Assembly: GCA_948144175.1 (NCBI GenBank) | Contig: CANXME010000062.1 | Location: 434,001-498,000, forward strand | DNA from: Closterium sp. NIES-65 | Taxonomy: Eukaryota; Streptophyta; Zygnematophyceae; Desmidiales; Closteriaceae | Reading direction: 5' to 3' | DNA: 64,000 nt | Part shown: piece after piece, positions 31,126 to 42,319 of the stretch | Position numbering within the stretch: position 1 is the first letter of the stretch | How the letters are laid out: each line of letters opens with the position of its first letter | Made by a program: the position numbers and the translations under genes | Notes under the pieces: generated by a model | Databases searched by the model: none | Told to the model about the DNA's origin: nothing | What the model saw: only the letters and a program-made list of their open reading frames with translations

Positions 31126-32200
31126 CCTGCTCCCTCAGATGTGTCTCAGGTAGACCCCCTGCCGTGGCTGAGCCTGTCGAGGTAGCTGTCGACTCAGGTG
31201 CTACTAGGGGTGTTGCGTGTGAGGGTGCTGGGCGTGCGCGCGGGGAGCCTTGGGGTGCTGAGCCTGGAGTTGCAGTGTCTAGGGGTGCTTAGCCTGGGGG
31301 TGATGAGCCTGAGGGTGCGGAGCGTGGGGGTACTGCATCTGGGGGTGCTGAGCCTAGAGGTCCTTCGGGTTACTTGTAACAACACGAGCCTCTCTCTCCA
31401 CTGTAGCTGCTCGAGTGATTTGCTCGGCGCTGGAGTGAAGCTGCTGGAGCTGGGGGGCCTGCCGCTGGAGGCTTTGGAGCTGGAGGCACTGGAGGTGCTT
31501 ATCTTGGAGGCGCTGGAAGTGCTGCAGGTACTGGAGGTGCTGGAGGTGCTGGCGCTGGTCCTGTTGGAGCTGTCGGTACTACGTTTGGGGGTGCTAAGCC
31601 GAAGGGTGCTACGTCTGGGGGTGCTGAGCCTAGGGGAACTTCCCCTACTAGAGGTACTCCGCGTGCCTCGTCGCGACGGGAGCCTCTCTTACCACAGCAA
31701 ATTCACGAGTGGTTTGCTCAGTGCACCCGCCTGCGGAGTGGTGCTGCTGGAGGTGATGGTTCTGGAGGTGCTCATACTCGAGGTACTGGAGCTGCCGGAG
31801 CTGGTGGTGGAGATGGAGCTGGTGGTGCAGCTGCTGCTGGAGGTGCTTGAGCTGCTGGTCCCGGAGGTGCTCGTTCTGGAGGTACTGAAGCTGCTGGAGC
31901 TGGTGGTTCTGGAGGCGCTGGAGGTGCTGGAGGTACTGGAGGTGCTAGAGCTGCTGGAGGTGCTGGAGGTCCTTGAGCTACTGGAGCTGCTAGAGGCTTT
32001 GGAGTTGCTGAAGGCGCTGGATCTGCTGGATCTACTGGTCCCGGAGTTGCTGATACTGGTGCTGCTAGAGCTTGTGTTGCTGGAGTCGCTGGAGCTGTTG
32101 GTACTGGTGCTGGAGACGCTTTGCGGCCACAACCGTACTTTGTTGCCCTGCTTCACCAAGTTCTTGGTCTCCAGCCTTCTACTGACCTTACTCCACCTCT
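31126..32200 (+). pseudogene. CopA3 integrase-RT linker
   Basis: 15-bp repeats (GGTGCTGAGCCTGGG type) run from 31200 to 31370 and again from 31590 to 31640, each followed by a form of the LREWF block. The first (about 31385-31425) is broken by stops. The second reads SSRREPLLPQQIHEWFAQ (about 31670-31720). Gly/Ala-coding repeats follow to 32100. In another frame the whole stretch is open as Leu/Val/Glu-rich text for 572 codons, which I treat as a by-product of the repeats. Confidence 0.75.
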
Positions 32201-32898
32201 ACTGTGTCCACCGCCTGACCAGTCGCAGCCACAATTACAGCCCGCCTCCCCACTGCCTGCTCCTTCCCCTTACAGACTCCCTTAGAGAGTGTAGTGTGCC
32301 TGCGTCTCGTCCTGCCTCGCCTATTCGTGCTGCTCGCACTGTTCGTCGTGTCCCGCGTCCGCGTCCTTCCCCTCTGCCCAGCACTCACACTATGACACTT
32401 TGTCCTTCCTCTGTTCCACTGCGAGCTTCCTTGATGTCTCCTCCTGCGTCCTCTCTTCCTCACGGTCCAGACCTTGGGTCTGACTTGGTTCGTGCTGCCA
32501 TTCCTACTATCAAAAGTCTTCTAGCCACTGTTGTCACCGACCCTTCGTTTGAGTTCACTGTTGCGTCTAGGCTAGTTGCTGAGCTTGTCGACTTTGCTGC
32601 TGCTTGTCGTATAGACTACGCCGCTAGGTTTGTTGCTGAGTCTGAGTCTGCCTGTCCTCCGTCCATCGGGGGTGAGTGTGTTCTTAGCACGGACGTCCTT
32701 GAGGACACGCAGGAGGAATTTGAGTGCCTTGCAGCTGCTGTACCTCATCTCGTGTCCATGCTGATTGCACATGAGGGAGACCCGCATGCTCCAAACATCC
32801 CGACCCCGCGCTCCTACGATGAGGCCATTACAGGTCCCTACTCCTCTAAGTGGCAGACAGCCATGGACGCAGAGATGGCATCCTGGATCTCCACAGGC
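32201..32898 (+). pseudogene. CopA3 reverse transcriptase, N-terminal part, cut by GyA
   Basis: Open and similar to CopA7 53270-53881 continued at 60287. It includes VVTDPSFEFTVASRLVAELVDFAA in pieces, SIGGECVLSTDVLEDTQEEFECLAAAVPHL, and RSYDEAITGPYSSKWQTAMDAEMASW. Coding similarity ends at about 32898, right after ISTG, where the GyA LTR sequence begins. The catalytic RT core is absent. Confidence 0.85.
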
Positions 32899-33200
32899 AA
32901 TTATATGCATGCATGAATTGCTTGTTTTCCTAGGCTAGGTGCTTTCCTATATTATATTATAGTTATTGCACCGAGCTAGGTTGCATGCACCGAATTCTGG
33001 GCTTTTTCGGTTGCCACCGAATTGTCTTCTACCGAATTCGGGAAGGATCTGTTCGGGACGCTTCGCGACCCGCGGAACCTTCGCGTAACCCCTGGTTACA
33101 GGGCCTTGCGTCGAGCCTATATATGGCGTCGTGTTGTACCCAGGTGATCATTCAATTCAATTCAAACCCTCTTTTCTGAGCTCGATCCTAGATCCTCACA
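32899..33200 (+). repeat. GyA 5' LTR, 5'-truncated
   Basis: 302 bp matching 38513-38812 and ending GATCCTCACA. A TATATATGG near 33118 is a plausible TATA box, with TATATATAG at the same place (about 38731) in the 3' copy. Confidence 0.85.
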
Positions 33201-33631
33201 CTTGGTAATCAGAGCCTGTTTGCAAGCTTAGTTTTTTGACCGCTTAGACCTAGCTTTCAAAACCGCGGGGGCGACGACGGAAAGCGCCGATTCCGGGTAC
33301 GTAAACCAGTATCGCGCTATTTTCTAACGTCCCCCTCGAACCGGTTTTCGAACACTCCTCAAGTACAGTGGCGAAAAAGTTGGAATTTTGACCGTCAGGT
33401 CGATTCGAATCTCAACGGCCTTGAGAATTTCGCAAAATAGAGTTGGAATTTGGAGCGTGGGATCAAATTTCTTCTCAACGGCCGAGATTGGTCGCGAATT
33501 TTGATTACGAGAGAAATACGCGACCTACAGAATCAACGCTCGTCATTTCTGAAGTCAATTTGACTCACAGTAAGATGTCCAGCGCCTAGAATTCAAATAT
33601 TTTTGTCGCATATCTTCCTATAAATTGCCAA
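33201..33631 (+). other. GyA primer-binding site and leader
   Basis: TTGGTAATCAGAGCC at 33202-33216 resembles the initiator-Met PBS with one extra base. The leader up to the gag ATG is AT-richer than family A leaders, and I see no repeats or genes in it. Confidence 0.72.
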
Positions 33632-34647
33632 ATGGAGGAAAATGGTGATAATTCTGTACAAACAATTATGGAGTTACACACCGGCTTGGACCAGACGCAA
33701 GCGGCACTCCAGAAAATACAGGAGCTTCTCGCGAACCAGTCCGTAGCCGCCACAGCAGTAGCGAACGTAGTAGCGAATGTAGCAGCAATGCCAGCAGCAA
33801 CAGCAGCGACACCGATACTTCACCCAGTTGCAACGGCAGCAGCTATAGTGAATCTTGTGGCGGCACATCCAAGGCTACCGGAATTGTTTAATCCGAATGC
33901 GAGAGACACCGACGTCTGTCGATTCATTGCGACCCTCGAAATTTACTTAGAGGCCGCTGGCTGTACGACCCCGACACACAATGCAACGCGGATTTGGCTC
34001 GCTGTGACACTGTTACGAGGCCCAGCGCTCGAGTGGATTTACAACAGCATTAAGATCCGAGGCGAGGGGTCATGGACGTAGTTTCGGGAAGCTTTAAGTC
34101 AATGTTTCGAACCAATCAACTCCAACTACATGGGGCGCCAGCAGATTCATCGGCATTAAACAGTTCGGCGGTGTAATACAGTACACGCAGCAGATGGAGA
34201 GCCTCTTCAACCGAATTACCGACCTGACCGAAGGGAAAAAAATCCAAGCGTATACTAAGGGGTTGAATGGAAGTCCGGCGATAGGTGATTGCCGCGAACT
34301 ATAACAACTACCGCGACATAGTGTGTGCAGCAGAGAGATTCGATGTGCTGATGCAAGGTGGACCCGAGACACGATGCCACGTGCCAAACCGATCATTTGG
34401 CACGAAGCAATGGGCACCACCAATGACCGCCGACCCGATGGATATCGACAACATCGACGCGCAGCAGCGGCCGACAAAATATGGGAACTGCAAATTTTGT
34501 GGCGCAGCAGGACATCGATTCTTGGCATGTTGGAAGATGAAGAAGTCACGAGTGGAGCGGCGGGCAAAAACAGTGCGACATCTACGATGGCGAAAAATGG
34601 AGGACATGATGGCGCGATTTGAAAGCGCCACGACCGGCCGGCAATAG
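33632..34647 (+). pseudogene. GyA gag
   Basis: MEENGDNSVQTIMEL starts at 33632. An N-terminal helix-like stretch (LDQTQAALQKIQELLAN) is followed by Ala-rich text and a capsid-like segment (FIATLEIYLEAAGC, AVTLLRGPALEWIY). A TAG at 34079-34081 and a frame change separate this from 34285-34647, which carries a complete CX2CX4HX4C knuckle (CKFCGAAGHRFLAC, near 34489-34530). The short first frame and the shift show gag is broken. Confidence 0.82.
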
Positions 34648-35018
34648 GGGAAATCGCCGAGACAAATGGATGCTCCGCGAAACAAGACTCTGCACCGACT
34701 GGGAAACTCCAGCCAAACACCCCCAAGAGTAAGAATATTCTCTCTCGAGGTGTTCAAGCCTTTAACAAATTCAGGGGAGATTTCAAGGCCAAGAAAAAGC
34801 CTTCACACATTATTCAAGTACCTGAGAAGTTAGGCAAACCACTTCGGAGCGTTGAAAAGGGTCGTGCATTCTGAGTTAATATTCTCTCCCCGCAGCATAG
34901 TGTTAAGCCTCCCCATTGCCCACAGGAGAAGCCTACACAGCTGCAAAGGCTTAGGGGAAGGATCCAGGCCAAGACGAAGCTGAATCGGCCTTGGATAAAT
35001 CCTTCTACCCCTACTCAG
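34648..35018 (+). other. GyA gag-protease interval
   Basis: Non-open sequence with two related passages (AGAAGCCTACACAG...GGATCCAGGCCAAGACGAAGC and TTCAAGGCCAAGAAAAAGCC). It probably encoded the end of gag and start of protease before decay. I recognise no motif. Confidence 0.5.
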
Positions 35019-36232
35019 TTGAAAACTGATATGGAGTCAACAGCTTCGAGCGCAGGACCGAGGGATGATCTATTTGACGAACCCTACTCAGAGCAGCAAC
35101 AACCACTACTTTTCGAGGTGATCTGCAACGGGCGACGCCTCCAAGCACTGGTGGACAATGGTGCGTCCCACTCGGTGTGCGACCGCGGGACGTTGGAGAA
35201 AATTGGAGAATCTTCGGAGGAGACCAAGTTCACGGCAACGATGGTGGACGATACAAAACTTCCCATCCACAGCGAAGCATCACTGCAGCTGCACATAGGG
35301 GTGCTCAGGTGGAAACCGACGTTGCCGATCACAAACATAAAGGGTTTAGATTTCATCTTGGGGCGAGATTTCTTGAAGCAGTTCAACCCCGAGATCGACA
35401 GGGTCAACAGGAAGGCGTGCATCTACAACAACGAAAAACGAGTGGAGCTGCGAAGCTGGACGGATACAGGGAGCGTTCTTGAAAGGACACTGGCACCATT
35501 CAAACCGGCAGTGAACAAGAGTAACACGGATTACTTTGCACTGGTTATGGCAGCAGCACAGGAGGAGAAGCCGAACACGGAGCTACCTGCAGCAGTGAAG
35601 GAGGTCTTGGAGCATTACAAGGATATAATGCCCGACGACCTACCCATAGGCGTACCTCCACCACGCACCCACGAGCACGAGATCGTGGAGGAACCAGGTG
35701 CGAAACCCGTCTCATGTGCACCATACCAACCGAGTCAGACCGAACTGACAGACATGAAGAAGCAGATAGAGTATCAATTGGACAGACAACTGATCCGCCC
35801 ATCCACCTCTCCCTACGGTGCACCACTCCTCTTCACTCCAAAACAAGACAGCAGTTTACGGATCTGCATCGACTACCGCGCACTGAACAAACAGACAGTA
35901 AAAACCAAATATTCCACACCGCACATAGACAACCTATTGGTCAACTCCGTAGAGCAACAGTCTTTTCGAAGCTGGACCTACGGTCGGGTTACTGGCAGAT
36001 CAAGATGGCAGACAACTCGATTTATAAGACGGCGTTCTGTACCAGATACGGCTCCAACGAATACTTGGTGATGCCGTTGGAACTCTGCAACGCACCAGCA
36101 ACGTTTCAAGCGGAGATGAATCACATTCTACGGCCCCTGCTGGACGAGTACGTGGTGGTGTACCACGACCGACATTCTCATCTACTCCAAGAAGATGAAG
36201 GAGCACGTGGAGCATTTGCGGAAGGTGTTTGA
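35019..36232 (+). pseudogene. GyA protease and reverse transcriptase, first part
   Basis: Protease: [24 protein letters not shown], with Asn at the usual Ser/Thr position of the D-S/T-G motif. [50 protein letters not shown] frameshift near 35955 moves to [16 protein letters not shown] and [21 protein letters not shown] second break falls in the catalytic site, which reads [10 protein letters not shown] where YxDD would be expected. The enzyme could not function. Confidence 0.87.
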
Positions 36233-37084
36233 CATCCTGTGGGAAAACAAGCTCTACGTGAAGCTGTCGAAGAGCGACTTTGCAGTAAAGAAGGTGCAGT
36301 TTCTCGGGCACATGGTGAGTGCAGAGGGCGTATACGTGGACCCGCAGAAGATCGAAGCCGTCAAGAAGTGGAAAGTTCCGGAGAACGTGAAGGAGTTGCA
36401 GCAGTTCCTAGGCTTTGCCAACTACTACAACAGGTTCGTGCCGCACTATGCTAAGATAGCAGCGCCATTGACCGACCTACTAAAAAAGGATACGCCCTAC
36501 AAATCGATACTCCTCATCAGCAAGCCATGGAGCAGCTACAGACAGCACTGACTACAGCGCCAGTACTCATCCTACCGGACCCAGACAAGGACTACGTGGT
36601 GGAAGCAGACGCTAGTGACCAAGCAGTCAGAGCAGTATTGATACACGATCACGGACGCGGTTTGCAGCCCATCGCCTACCTCGGTAAGAAGCTACGTGGA
36701 GCAGAACTGAACTACCCCATCCATGACAAGGAAGCCTTAGCCATCGTCGTAGCCTTCAAGGCGTGGAGGTGTTACATAGAGGGAGTGAAGACTACAGTCT
36801 ATACTGACCACTCCAGTCTCAAACACCTGAAGTCGCAGCCGACGCTCTCACGACGACAGGTGCGGTGGGTTGACTTCTTGGAAACTCAATTCCACTACGA
36901 CATCGTCTACAAGCCCGGGCTACACAACAAAGCAGATGCATTGAGCCGCCCCGGACATGTAGCAGGCATCCAGCTCGACGGGATGAACCCTCTCCTCAAG
37001 GGTCTATTCCAACACGGGTACTTGGTGGACGCAAAGATCGCTACAGCACAGACTAAGAACTGTTATAGTGGGAGAAAGACTTAG
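36195..37084 (+). pseudogene. GyA reverse transcriptase end and RNase H
   Basis: RT thumb (KVQFLGHMVSAEGVYVDPQK, ELQQFLGFANYYNRFV) is followed by a frame change near 36530. RNase H then reads PDKDYVVEADASDQAVRAVL, NYPIHDKEALAIVVAFKAWR, VYTDHSSLKHL and HNKADALSRP. The acidic residues of RNase H (Asp in EADAS, Glu in KEAL, Asp in YTDH) are all present. The frame ends near 37082. Confidence 0.87.
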
Positions 37085-38246
37085 CTGTAAGGAAGGGTTC
37101 AGGAAAGATTTGAGTACCGAATTACGCCTGCTACGGCAGATCCTATTAGAAGAGTTTCACGACTTACCTTACGCGGGACATTTCGGGAGCAACAAGACGT
37201 TAACAGGGATAGCGAAGTATTACTACTGGCCCGGGATGGTAGCACACGTGCAGCAGTTCGCCACCTCTTGCGACACGTGCCAGCGGATGAAGAGCAGCAA
37301 GCAGAAAAAAGCAGAGTTACTTCAGCCTCTACCCGTACCGGAGCAGCCATGGCAGGTCGTTAGCCTCGACTTTATCACAGGACTTCCTTCGACCTCACGG
37401 GGGCATGATTCCATCCTTGTAGTGATCGATAAGTTATCCAAAATGGGTCACTTCATACCGACCAACGCCACAGCTACAGCTGAAGCAACTGCTCGCCTCT
37501 TCTTCGACCGCATCATCACCATCCACGGCATCCCCGCTGCACTCATCTCAGACAGAGACCCCAAATTCACGAGTAAGTTCTGGAGGGAACTCATGGGATT
37601 GTTGGGGACAAAGCTTGCAATGTCCTCAGCATACCACCCACAAACTGACGGGCAGACAGAGCGACTCAATCAAGTGGTTGAACAGTTACTGCGCATAGCT
37701 TGCAAAGACGACGTCAGCCACAGGGACACATAGTTACCAACCCTAGAGTTCGCTTACAACAACGCATCACATGCGACTACAGGGAAAACTCCTTTCTTCC
37801 TATGTTATGGACAAGAACCACTTACACCACAGCAGCCAACCACACCGGCATACATCCAAGCCACACATGACTTCGTCACCACCATGCATCAGCTATGGGA
37901 GAAGACTCAGCGACGACTCACCACGATGCACACCTCCTAGAAGCAGTATGTCGATCGCCAACGACGTGATCACTCAGTAGCAGTCGGAGATCAGGTGCTT
38001 CTTGACACGCGCAACTTGAACCTGTCTCACCTTCCATCCAAACTCTGGCCTCGCTTCTGTGGTCCTTTTCTCGTTGAGGCACAGGTGACACCAGTTACAT
38101 TCTGCTTGCGCTTTCCACATTCATGGAAGCTTTAGAACGCTTTCCATGTCCAGCTACTGAAGCCCTACAAGGACCCCAACCAACGATTCTAGGGACGGCA
38201 ACTACCGCCACCACCACCTGTTCTGGTACAGGATGAACCCGAGTAA
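37068..38246 (+). pseudogene. GyA integrase with GPF/Y module
   Basis: HHCC finger (FHDLPYAGHFG, CDTCQRMKSSK). The core has Asp in SLDFITGLP, Asp in LISDRDPKF and Glu in TDGQTERLNQ. TAG at 37731 ends the 221-residue frame in RDT-stop-LPTLEFAYNNASH, where a Trp is usual. The C-terminal GPF/Y module (FCGPFLVEAQVTPVTFCLRFP...NAFHVQLLKPY) continues in frame with further stops near 37938, 38133 and 38190. Confidence 0.85.
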
Positions 38247-38429
38247 GAAGTGGAGCGCATTCTCATTCATCGGCGCCGCGGTGGCAAGACCATCGAGTTC
38301 CTGATACGCTGGAAGGGATACGACCCCACTGAGGACAATTGGGTTGCAGAAGCTGATATGGGCAACGCACGCCGTACTCTCGAGGACTATCTTGTCAAGG
38401 AGGGTGTTTCTCACACCACCCAGCTTTGA
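38247..38429 (+). pseudogene. GyA chromodomain at integrase C terminus
   Basis: Directly after a TAA (38244-38246) the frame reads EVERILIHRRR, GKTIEFLIRWKGYDPTEDNWVAE in pieces, and RRTLEDYLVKEG, ending at TGA 38427-38429. The spacing of EVE, FLIRWKGY, ENW-like DNW and the terminal helix fits the chromodomain of chromoviral integrases, which targets integration to particular chromatin. No ATG begins it because it was part of the integrase frame. Confidence 0.85.
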
Positions 38430-38812
38430 GGGGGGGACGTGTGAGAGTACGATAGCTTATGCCAGCTATGCTTGCTTGCCTTTACTTTATTATGCTATTT
38501 CTAGCATATGATAATTATTTGCATGCATGAATTGCTTCCCTTCCTAGGCTAGGTGCTTTCCTATATTATATTATAGTTATAGCACAGAGCTAGGTTGCGT
38601 GCACCGAATTCTGGGCTTTTCGGTTGCCACCGAATTGCCTTCTACTGAATTCGGGAAGGATCTGTTCGGGACGCTTCGCGACCCACGAAACCTTCACGTA
38701 ACACCTGGTTACGGGGCCTTGTGTCGAGCCTATATATAGCCTTGTGTTGTACCCAGGTGATCATTCGATTCAATTCAAACTCTCTTTTCTGAGCTTGATC
38801 CTAGATCCTCAC
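38430..38812 (+). repeat. GyA polypurine tract and 3' LTR
   Basis: GAGGGGGGGACG (38428-38439) precedes the LTR start TGTGAGAGTACGATAGC at 38440. The LTR runs 373 bp to CCTCAC, one base short of the CCTCACA of the 5' copy, because CopB2 begins there. Its ends (TGTGA/TCACA) form a short inverted repeat. Confidence 0.85.
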
Positions 38813-39554
38813 TGTCGAGGGGAGCTCGGCGAGAACCGCTGATGGTTTTGGTCGACGGAAGGGGTCTGTCGACCTGGGGGAAGCTTGACGGGAGTTGTGG
38901 TCAACCAGAGGCACATCTTGGTCGACCAGAGGGACCTGGTGGTCGACCGGAGGCACCTCACGATCGACCAGAGCACCTGGAGTTGACCTAGTCGACTGGG
39001 TAACATGCTCAACGAATTTTGCAGAGAAACGCGAACGTCGTCGAGGTCGCGATGGCGAAGGCGAATGCGGGCTGGTATCCCAAAGTCGATGTGGCTCGTT
39101 AGGCGCAGACAACAGCCAACGGATGCTCAACAAGGCAAATCAAGCCAATCGTCTGCGCGCACTTGCGAGCGTGTGCACTCATGTGTTCTACATAGCAACG
39201 CTGGACAGCCGCTCTATTGTAGCGTTGGCACGCCGTCGACCTGCTCTGTTGGCAGGTTGCCTTTCCGCGGTGTTGGCGCGGCTCCTCTACGCAATGCTGG
39301 CAGGCGGTCGACCAAGCTGTGCTGGTGGTTGACCACGCTGGCTGCAGAGTTGCTAGGTCCTTGATGTAGTAATTCTGTCATTGCTTGTCCTATCACATCA
39401 TTCTGTAATTTCGACTTTACCTAGTGGAAACTCTTGCCGATTTCCCCCGTGCATGTGCAAGCACTAAGGAACTAAGCTAAGCTACGATCACTCCTAGTTG
39501 TTCGTGCCAATCCCCGTAGTCTAGCTCACTACTGTTGTAGAGTAATTCTCCATA
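38813..39554 (+). repeat. CopB2 5' LTR
   Basis: 742 bp from TGTCGAGGGGAGCTC to TTCTCCATA. It aligns with the CopB1 LTR at both ends and in blocks such as GTTGGCACGCCGT and GCTAGGTCC(T)TGATGTAGT. The end is CATA rather than the GCA seen in CopB1. Confidence 0.8.
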
Positions 39555-39653
39555 TGGTGTGTTGAGCGTGGACGGCCCCGCAAATACCTTCAAATAGGAG
39601 CCGAATTTTGCACCTACTAAGTCGTTCGTAGGCCAGCAGCACCGATAGTCACC
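39555..39653 (+). promoter_or_regulatory. CopB2 putative primer-binding site and leader
   Basis: TGGTGTGTTGAGCGTGGACG follows the LTR. It agrees with CopB1 at 15 of the first 17 positions, while the surrounding leader differs more, so the block is probably functional. The tRNA is unidentified. Confidence 0.6.
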
Positions 39654-41198
39654 ATGGTCGACCCCATAGCTGATGCGGGTGTAGCAGACAACTTGGAGAC
39701 ACGCTTGACTGATGCAAGGAAACGCCATGCGAATGGCGAGTACGGGACGATCCGCTTGCAGATCGTCGAGTTGGGCAACCGGTCCTAGTGGGCGAAGGAA
39801 CACCCTTCCTATCTTGCATATCCTTTACTGGTGCACAATGAAGGTGGCATCGACGACGAGGTCGACGGTGGTGCGCGAGTGCAGCGGTCGACGGCGGCTA
39901 CAGGTAGCTTGCGGGCCGACGTCGATGTTCGACGTCGCTCTCCTTGACGAAGCGGTGGAAGGCTCTCGGCTATGACGCATGTGACAGCGGGCGGTATTGC
40001 ACCGGCGTATGGCTACTTCAAGTTCTCGCCGTACCGGATCACCGTCGCACCGCTGCAAGGTCGACGGGACCTTATCACATGGAGGGAGTCGATCGAACCT
40101 CAGCTGGAGGTCGCCGGGCTGAAGGGATTCGTCGACTGCATCGTGTCAATTCCGCCCGAGGAGGATGTTGAGCTGCGCGGGGAGTTTCGCTCTGCTCACC
40201 TGCTCACCTTCATGGTCATCTCGAGGTGCTGCTTGCCGGTGGTGCAGCTAGCGCTTAGGAGCTGTCGAGAGCGACTGGATGCTGGTCACCAGGCATGACA
40301 CGTCATCATGTTGATGTACCAGGCCAGGGACAACATGTACATCGGACAGCTGGAGGAGAAGATGACTCACATTCGTATGGACAAGCAGGAGTCAGCGACG
40401 GAATACTGCAACCGAGCTCGACGGATTCTAGCTGAGATGAGGATGGTGGGCACCGAATACTCGACGGCGTCCTACATCACCCACGTCCTCAAGGGCCTGC
40501 CGCATAGCTACAACCTTATGAAGCGGTTTACGATGGTGCCCGGCACACGTGAGGCCCTCGATGAGGACTCCCTTACCAGCTATATCCTCTAGGATTTGGC
40601 AATGCAGGAGGCAGAGCAGCCCACGGAGTTCCTTCCGCAAGCAAGCTATGCTGCACGGACGAAGCCGAATTGTCAGCAGGAGCAGCAAGAGAAGCCTGGC
40701 GGATGGTGGAGCGGAGGTGGACGGTCAACGAAGGACGTCGATGAGAAGAGTTCAACGCGGGACAAGGGCCAACGAGGTGGTGGTCGACGGCGGGAGAACT
40801 GGATCTGCGGCGACCCCGACCACCTTTCCTATGAGTGCCCCGACCGCGACGACAGCAACGAGGACGACACCAAAGGAAGTCGTGGATGGTCGACCACTCA
40901 TCGCCCCCGTCAAGATGCGAAGCCGCGCAAGGAGATGGAGACGTTGAAGAAGACGTCATCGACAAAGGATGTTGACACCTCCAGCGGCAAGGGCCGAGGC
41001 GACAGGAAGGCATCGTGCTCGATGGTCGTCGTGGTGGAGCCGACAGTCTCGCTGGCACTGGAGGCTGGCGAGGACTTCCAGGCGGTGGCGGCAGCTGTGC
41101 AGGCCAACCCAATGGCGGTGCTGCTTGAGAGCACGTGCTTCCACCACCTGATGGGGACAAAGGCGGTCTCGTCGACATGGGGCCGAGCGACGGATTGA
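39654..41198 (+). pseudogene. CopB2 gag and start of protease region
   Basis: MVDPIADAGVAD starts at 39654. The frame continues to 41198 with stops including TGA 40296-40298 and TAG 40590-40592 (CopB1 has Gln at this last one). The gag core matches CopB1 (MTHVTAGGIAPAYGYFKFSP, YCNRARRILAEMRMVG). The knuckle reads WICGDPDHLSYEC, so the first Cys of CX2CX4HX4C is lost. Further on, VVEPTVSLALEAGEDF and CFHHLMG probably belong to the protease segment, where I do not find an intact D-S/T-G. Confidence 0.83.
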
Positions 41199-42319
41199 AG
41201 GACATTCGCGGATTCAACAGGGCGCTGCAGCCTATCGAGGGTCGAGGAACCGTCGCTCTACAAGGGTAGGCCGGAAAGCAGGTCCTCATCCCCGACGTGC
41301 TCTACGTTCCGGGCGTACACGCCAATTTGTTGTTAGCTGGCCAACTGAAAGAGAGCAGAGCGCAGCTGCAGGGCGACGGCGACGAGATGCTGCTCGTCAC
41401 CGCAACCGGGGAGGTGCTCAGTCGAGCCCGCTACACCGGACGAGTCCTCAACACCGATCTTTGCCCCTGCTCGACGCGGTCGCCGTCGGCCGAGGTGGTT
41501 GCTCTGCGGACGATCGTCTCCGCGACGGCGTCGACCCCTGACCGGTTGCATGCACGGCTAGCGCACGTCGGCGTCGACACGATCAAGAGCTTGGCGAAGC
41601 ATGAAGTTCCTGTTGGGTACGACATTACGCCGTCAACCGGAGCAGACCCGGTGTGTGTATCGTGCGTCTGAGGAAAGCTGGCGTAGCACACCTAGGGCTC
41701 GGACGCCAAGGAGGCGCAGGCTCTCGTGCACATTGATTTGAGCGGGCCATTTCGGGTGGCTGCCAAGGATGGCAGCTTATACTTCATGCTGCTGAAGGAT
41801 CGGCACACTCGATTTGTATGGGCAATGCCGATCGCAAAGAAGAGCGACATGTTGCAGGAGTTCGAGAAGTGGCTAGTGCTAGTCGAACAGCAGACGAAGA
41901 AGTCGGTGCTGTCGCTTCACTCCGATTGAGGAGGGGAGTTCCTCGGGAAGGCGTTCACGGACTTCGTCGACAGGATGGGCATCGTTCACGATCCGACGTG
42001 CCCCTACACTCCGCAGCAGAATGGCAAGGCTGAGCGGGAGATGCGCACGGTCGTCGAGTCCGTGTGGACGATGCTGCTGCATATGGACGACCCTAAGCAC
42101 CACTGGTGGCACCTTGCTCTACGACAAGCTATCTGGGTGCGCAACTGCTTGGAGCGGTCGATGACGCCGTCGGGGACGACTACGTACCAGCTGCTGACCG
42201 GGCAGAAGCCCGACCTTACGCTGGCGTGGGTGTGGGGCTGCATGGTGCAGTTCATGGTTCCCGAGCAGCAGCGAGGTGGGAAGCTAGCACCGAAGGCTCG
42301 TTAGGGGCGTCACCTAGGG
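41199..42319 (+). pseudogene. CopB2 GAG-pre-integrase and integrase
   Basis: VLYVPGVHANLLLAGQL is followed by LHARLAHVGVDTIKSL and CVSC, the zinc region. Integrase: Asp in VHIDLSGPF, Asp in LHSD-stop-GGEF (TGA 41927-41929 right after this catalytic Asp, where Arg is usual), and Glu in PQQNGKAEREMRT. Stops also lie at 41669 (TGA), about 41684 (TAG) and 42302 (TAG). All parts share one frame, so the damage is by point changes. Confidence 0.85.

Larger units (their letters stand above)
11679..32898 (+). mobile_element. CopA3: Ty1/copia retrotransposon, family A, outermost layer of the nest
   Basis: Own sequence is 11679-13121 (LTR, PBS, leader) and 28622-32898 (leader end, gag tail, protease, integrase, linker, RT start). 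CopA4 interrupts the leader, and the same 21-bp GC array flanks both sides of it. RT is cut off by GyA after SWISTGN, and the remaining RT, RNase H and 3' LTR are not found in the window. It is heavily mutated, with at least six in-frame stops in integrase alone, so it is probably among the oldest copies here. Confidence 0.8.
32899..38812 (+). mobile_element. GyA: Ty3/gypsy chromovirus inserted in CopA3
   Basis: Gypsy order gag, protease, RT, RNase H, integrase, chromodomain, between LTR copies. The 5' LTR is missing about 73 bp at its start, and no target duplication is visible. The 3' LTR is 373 bp up to the point where CopB2 is inserted. Several stops and frameshifts, one in the RT active site, make it inactive. 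It is the only non-copia element in the window. Confidence 0.9.

Noticed and set aside
31198..32916. 572-codon frame rich in Leu, Val and Glu
   Set aside because: It is a shadow of the linker repeats. The frame supported by homology (GGAEP-type repeats, SSRREPLLPQQIHEWFAQ) is a different one. Only the last part (from about 32200) is real RT sequence.
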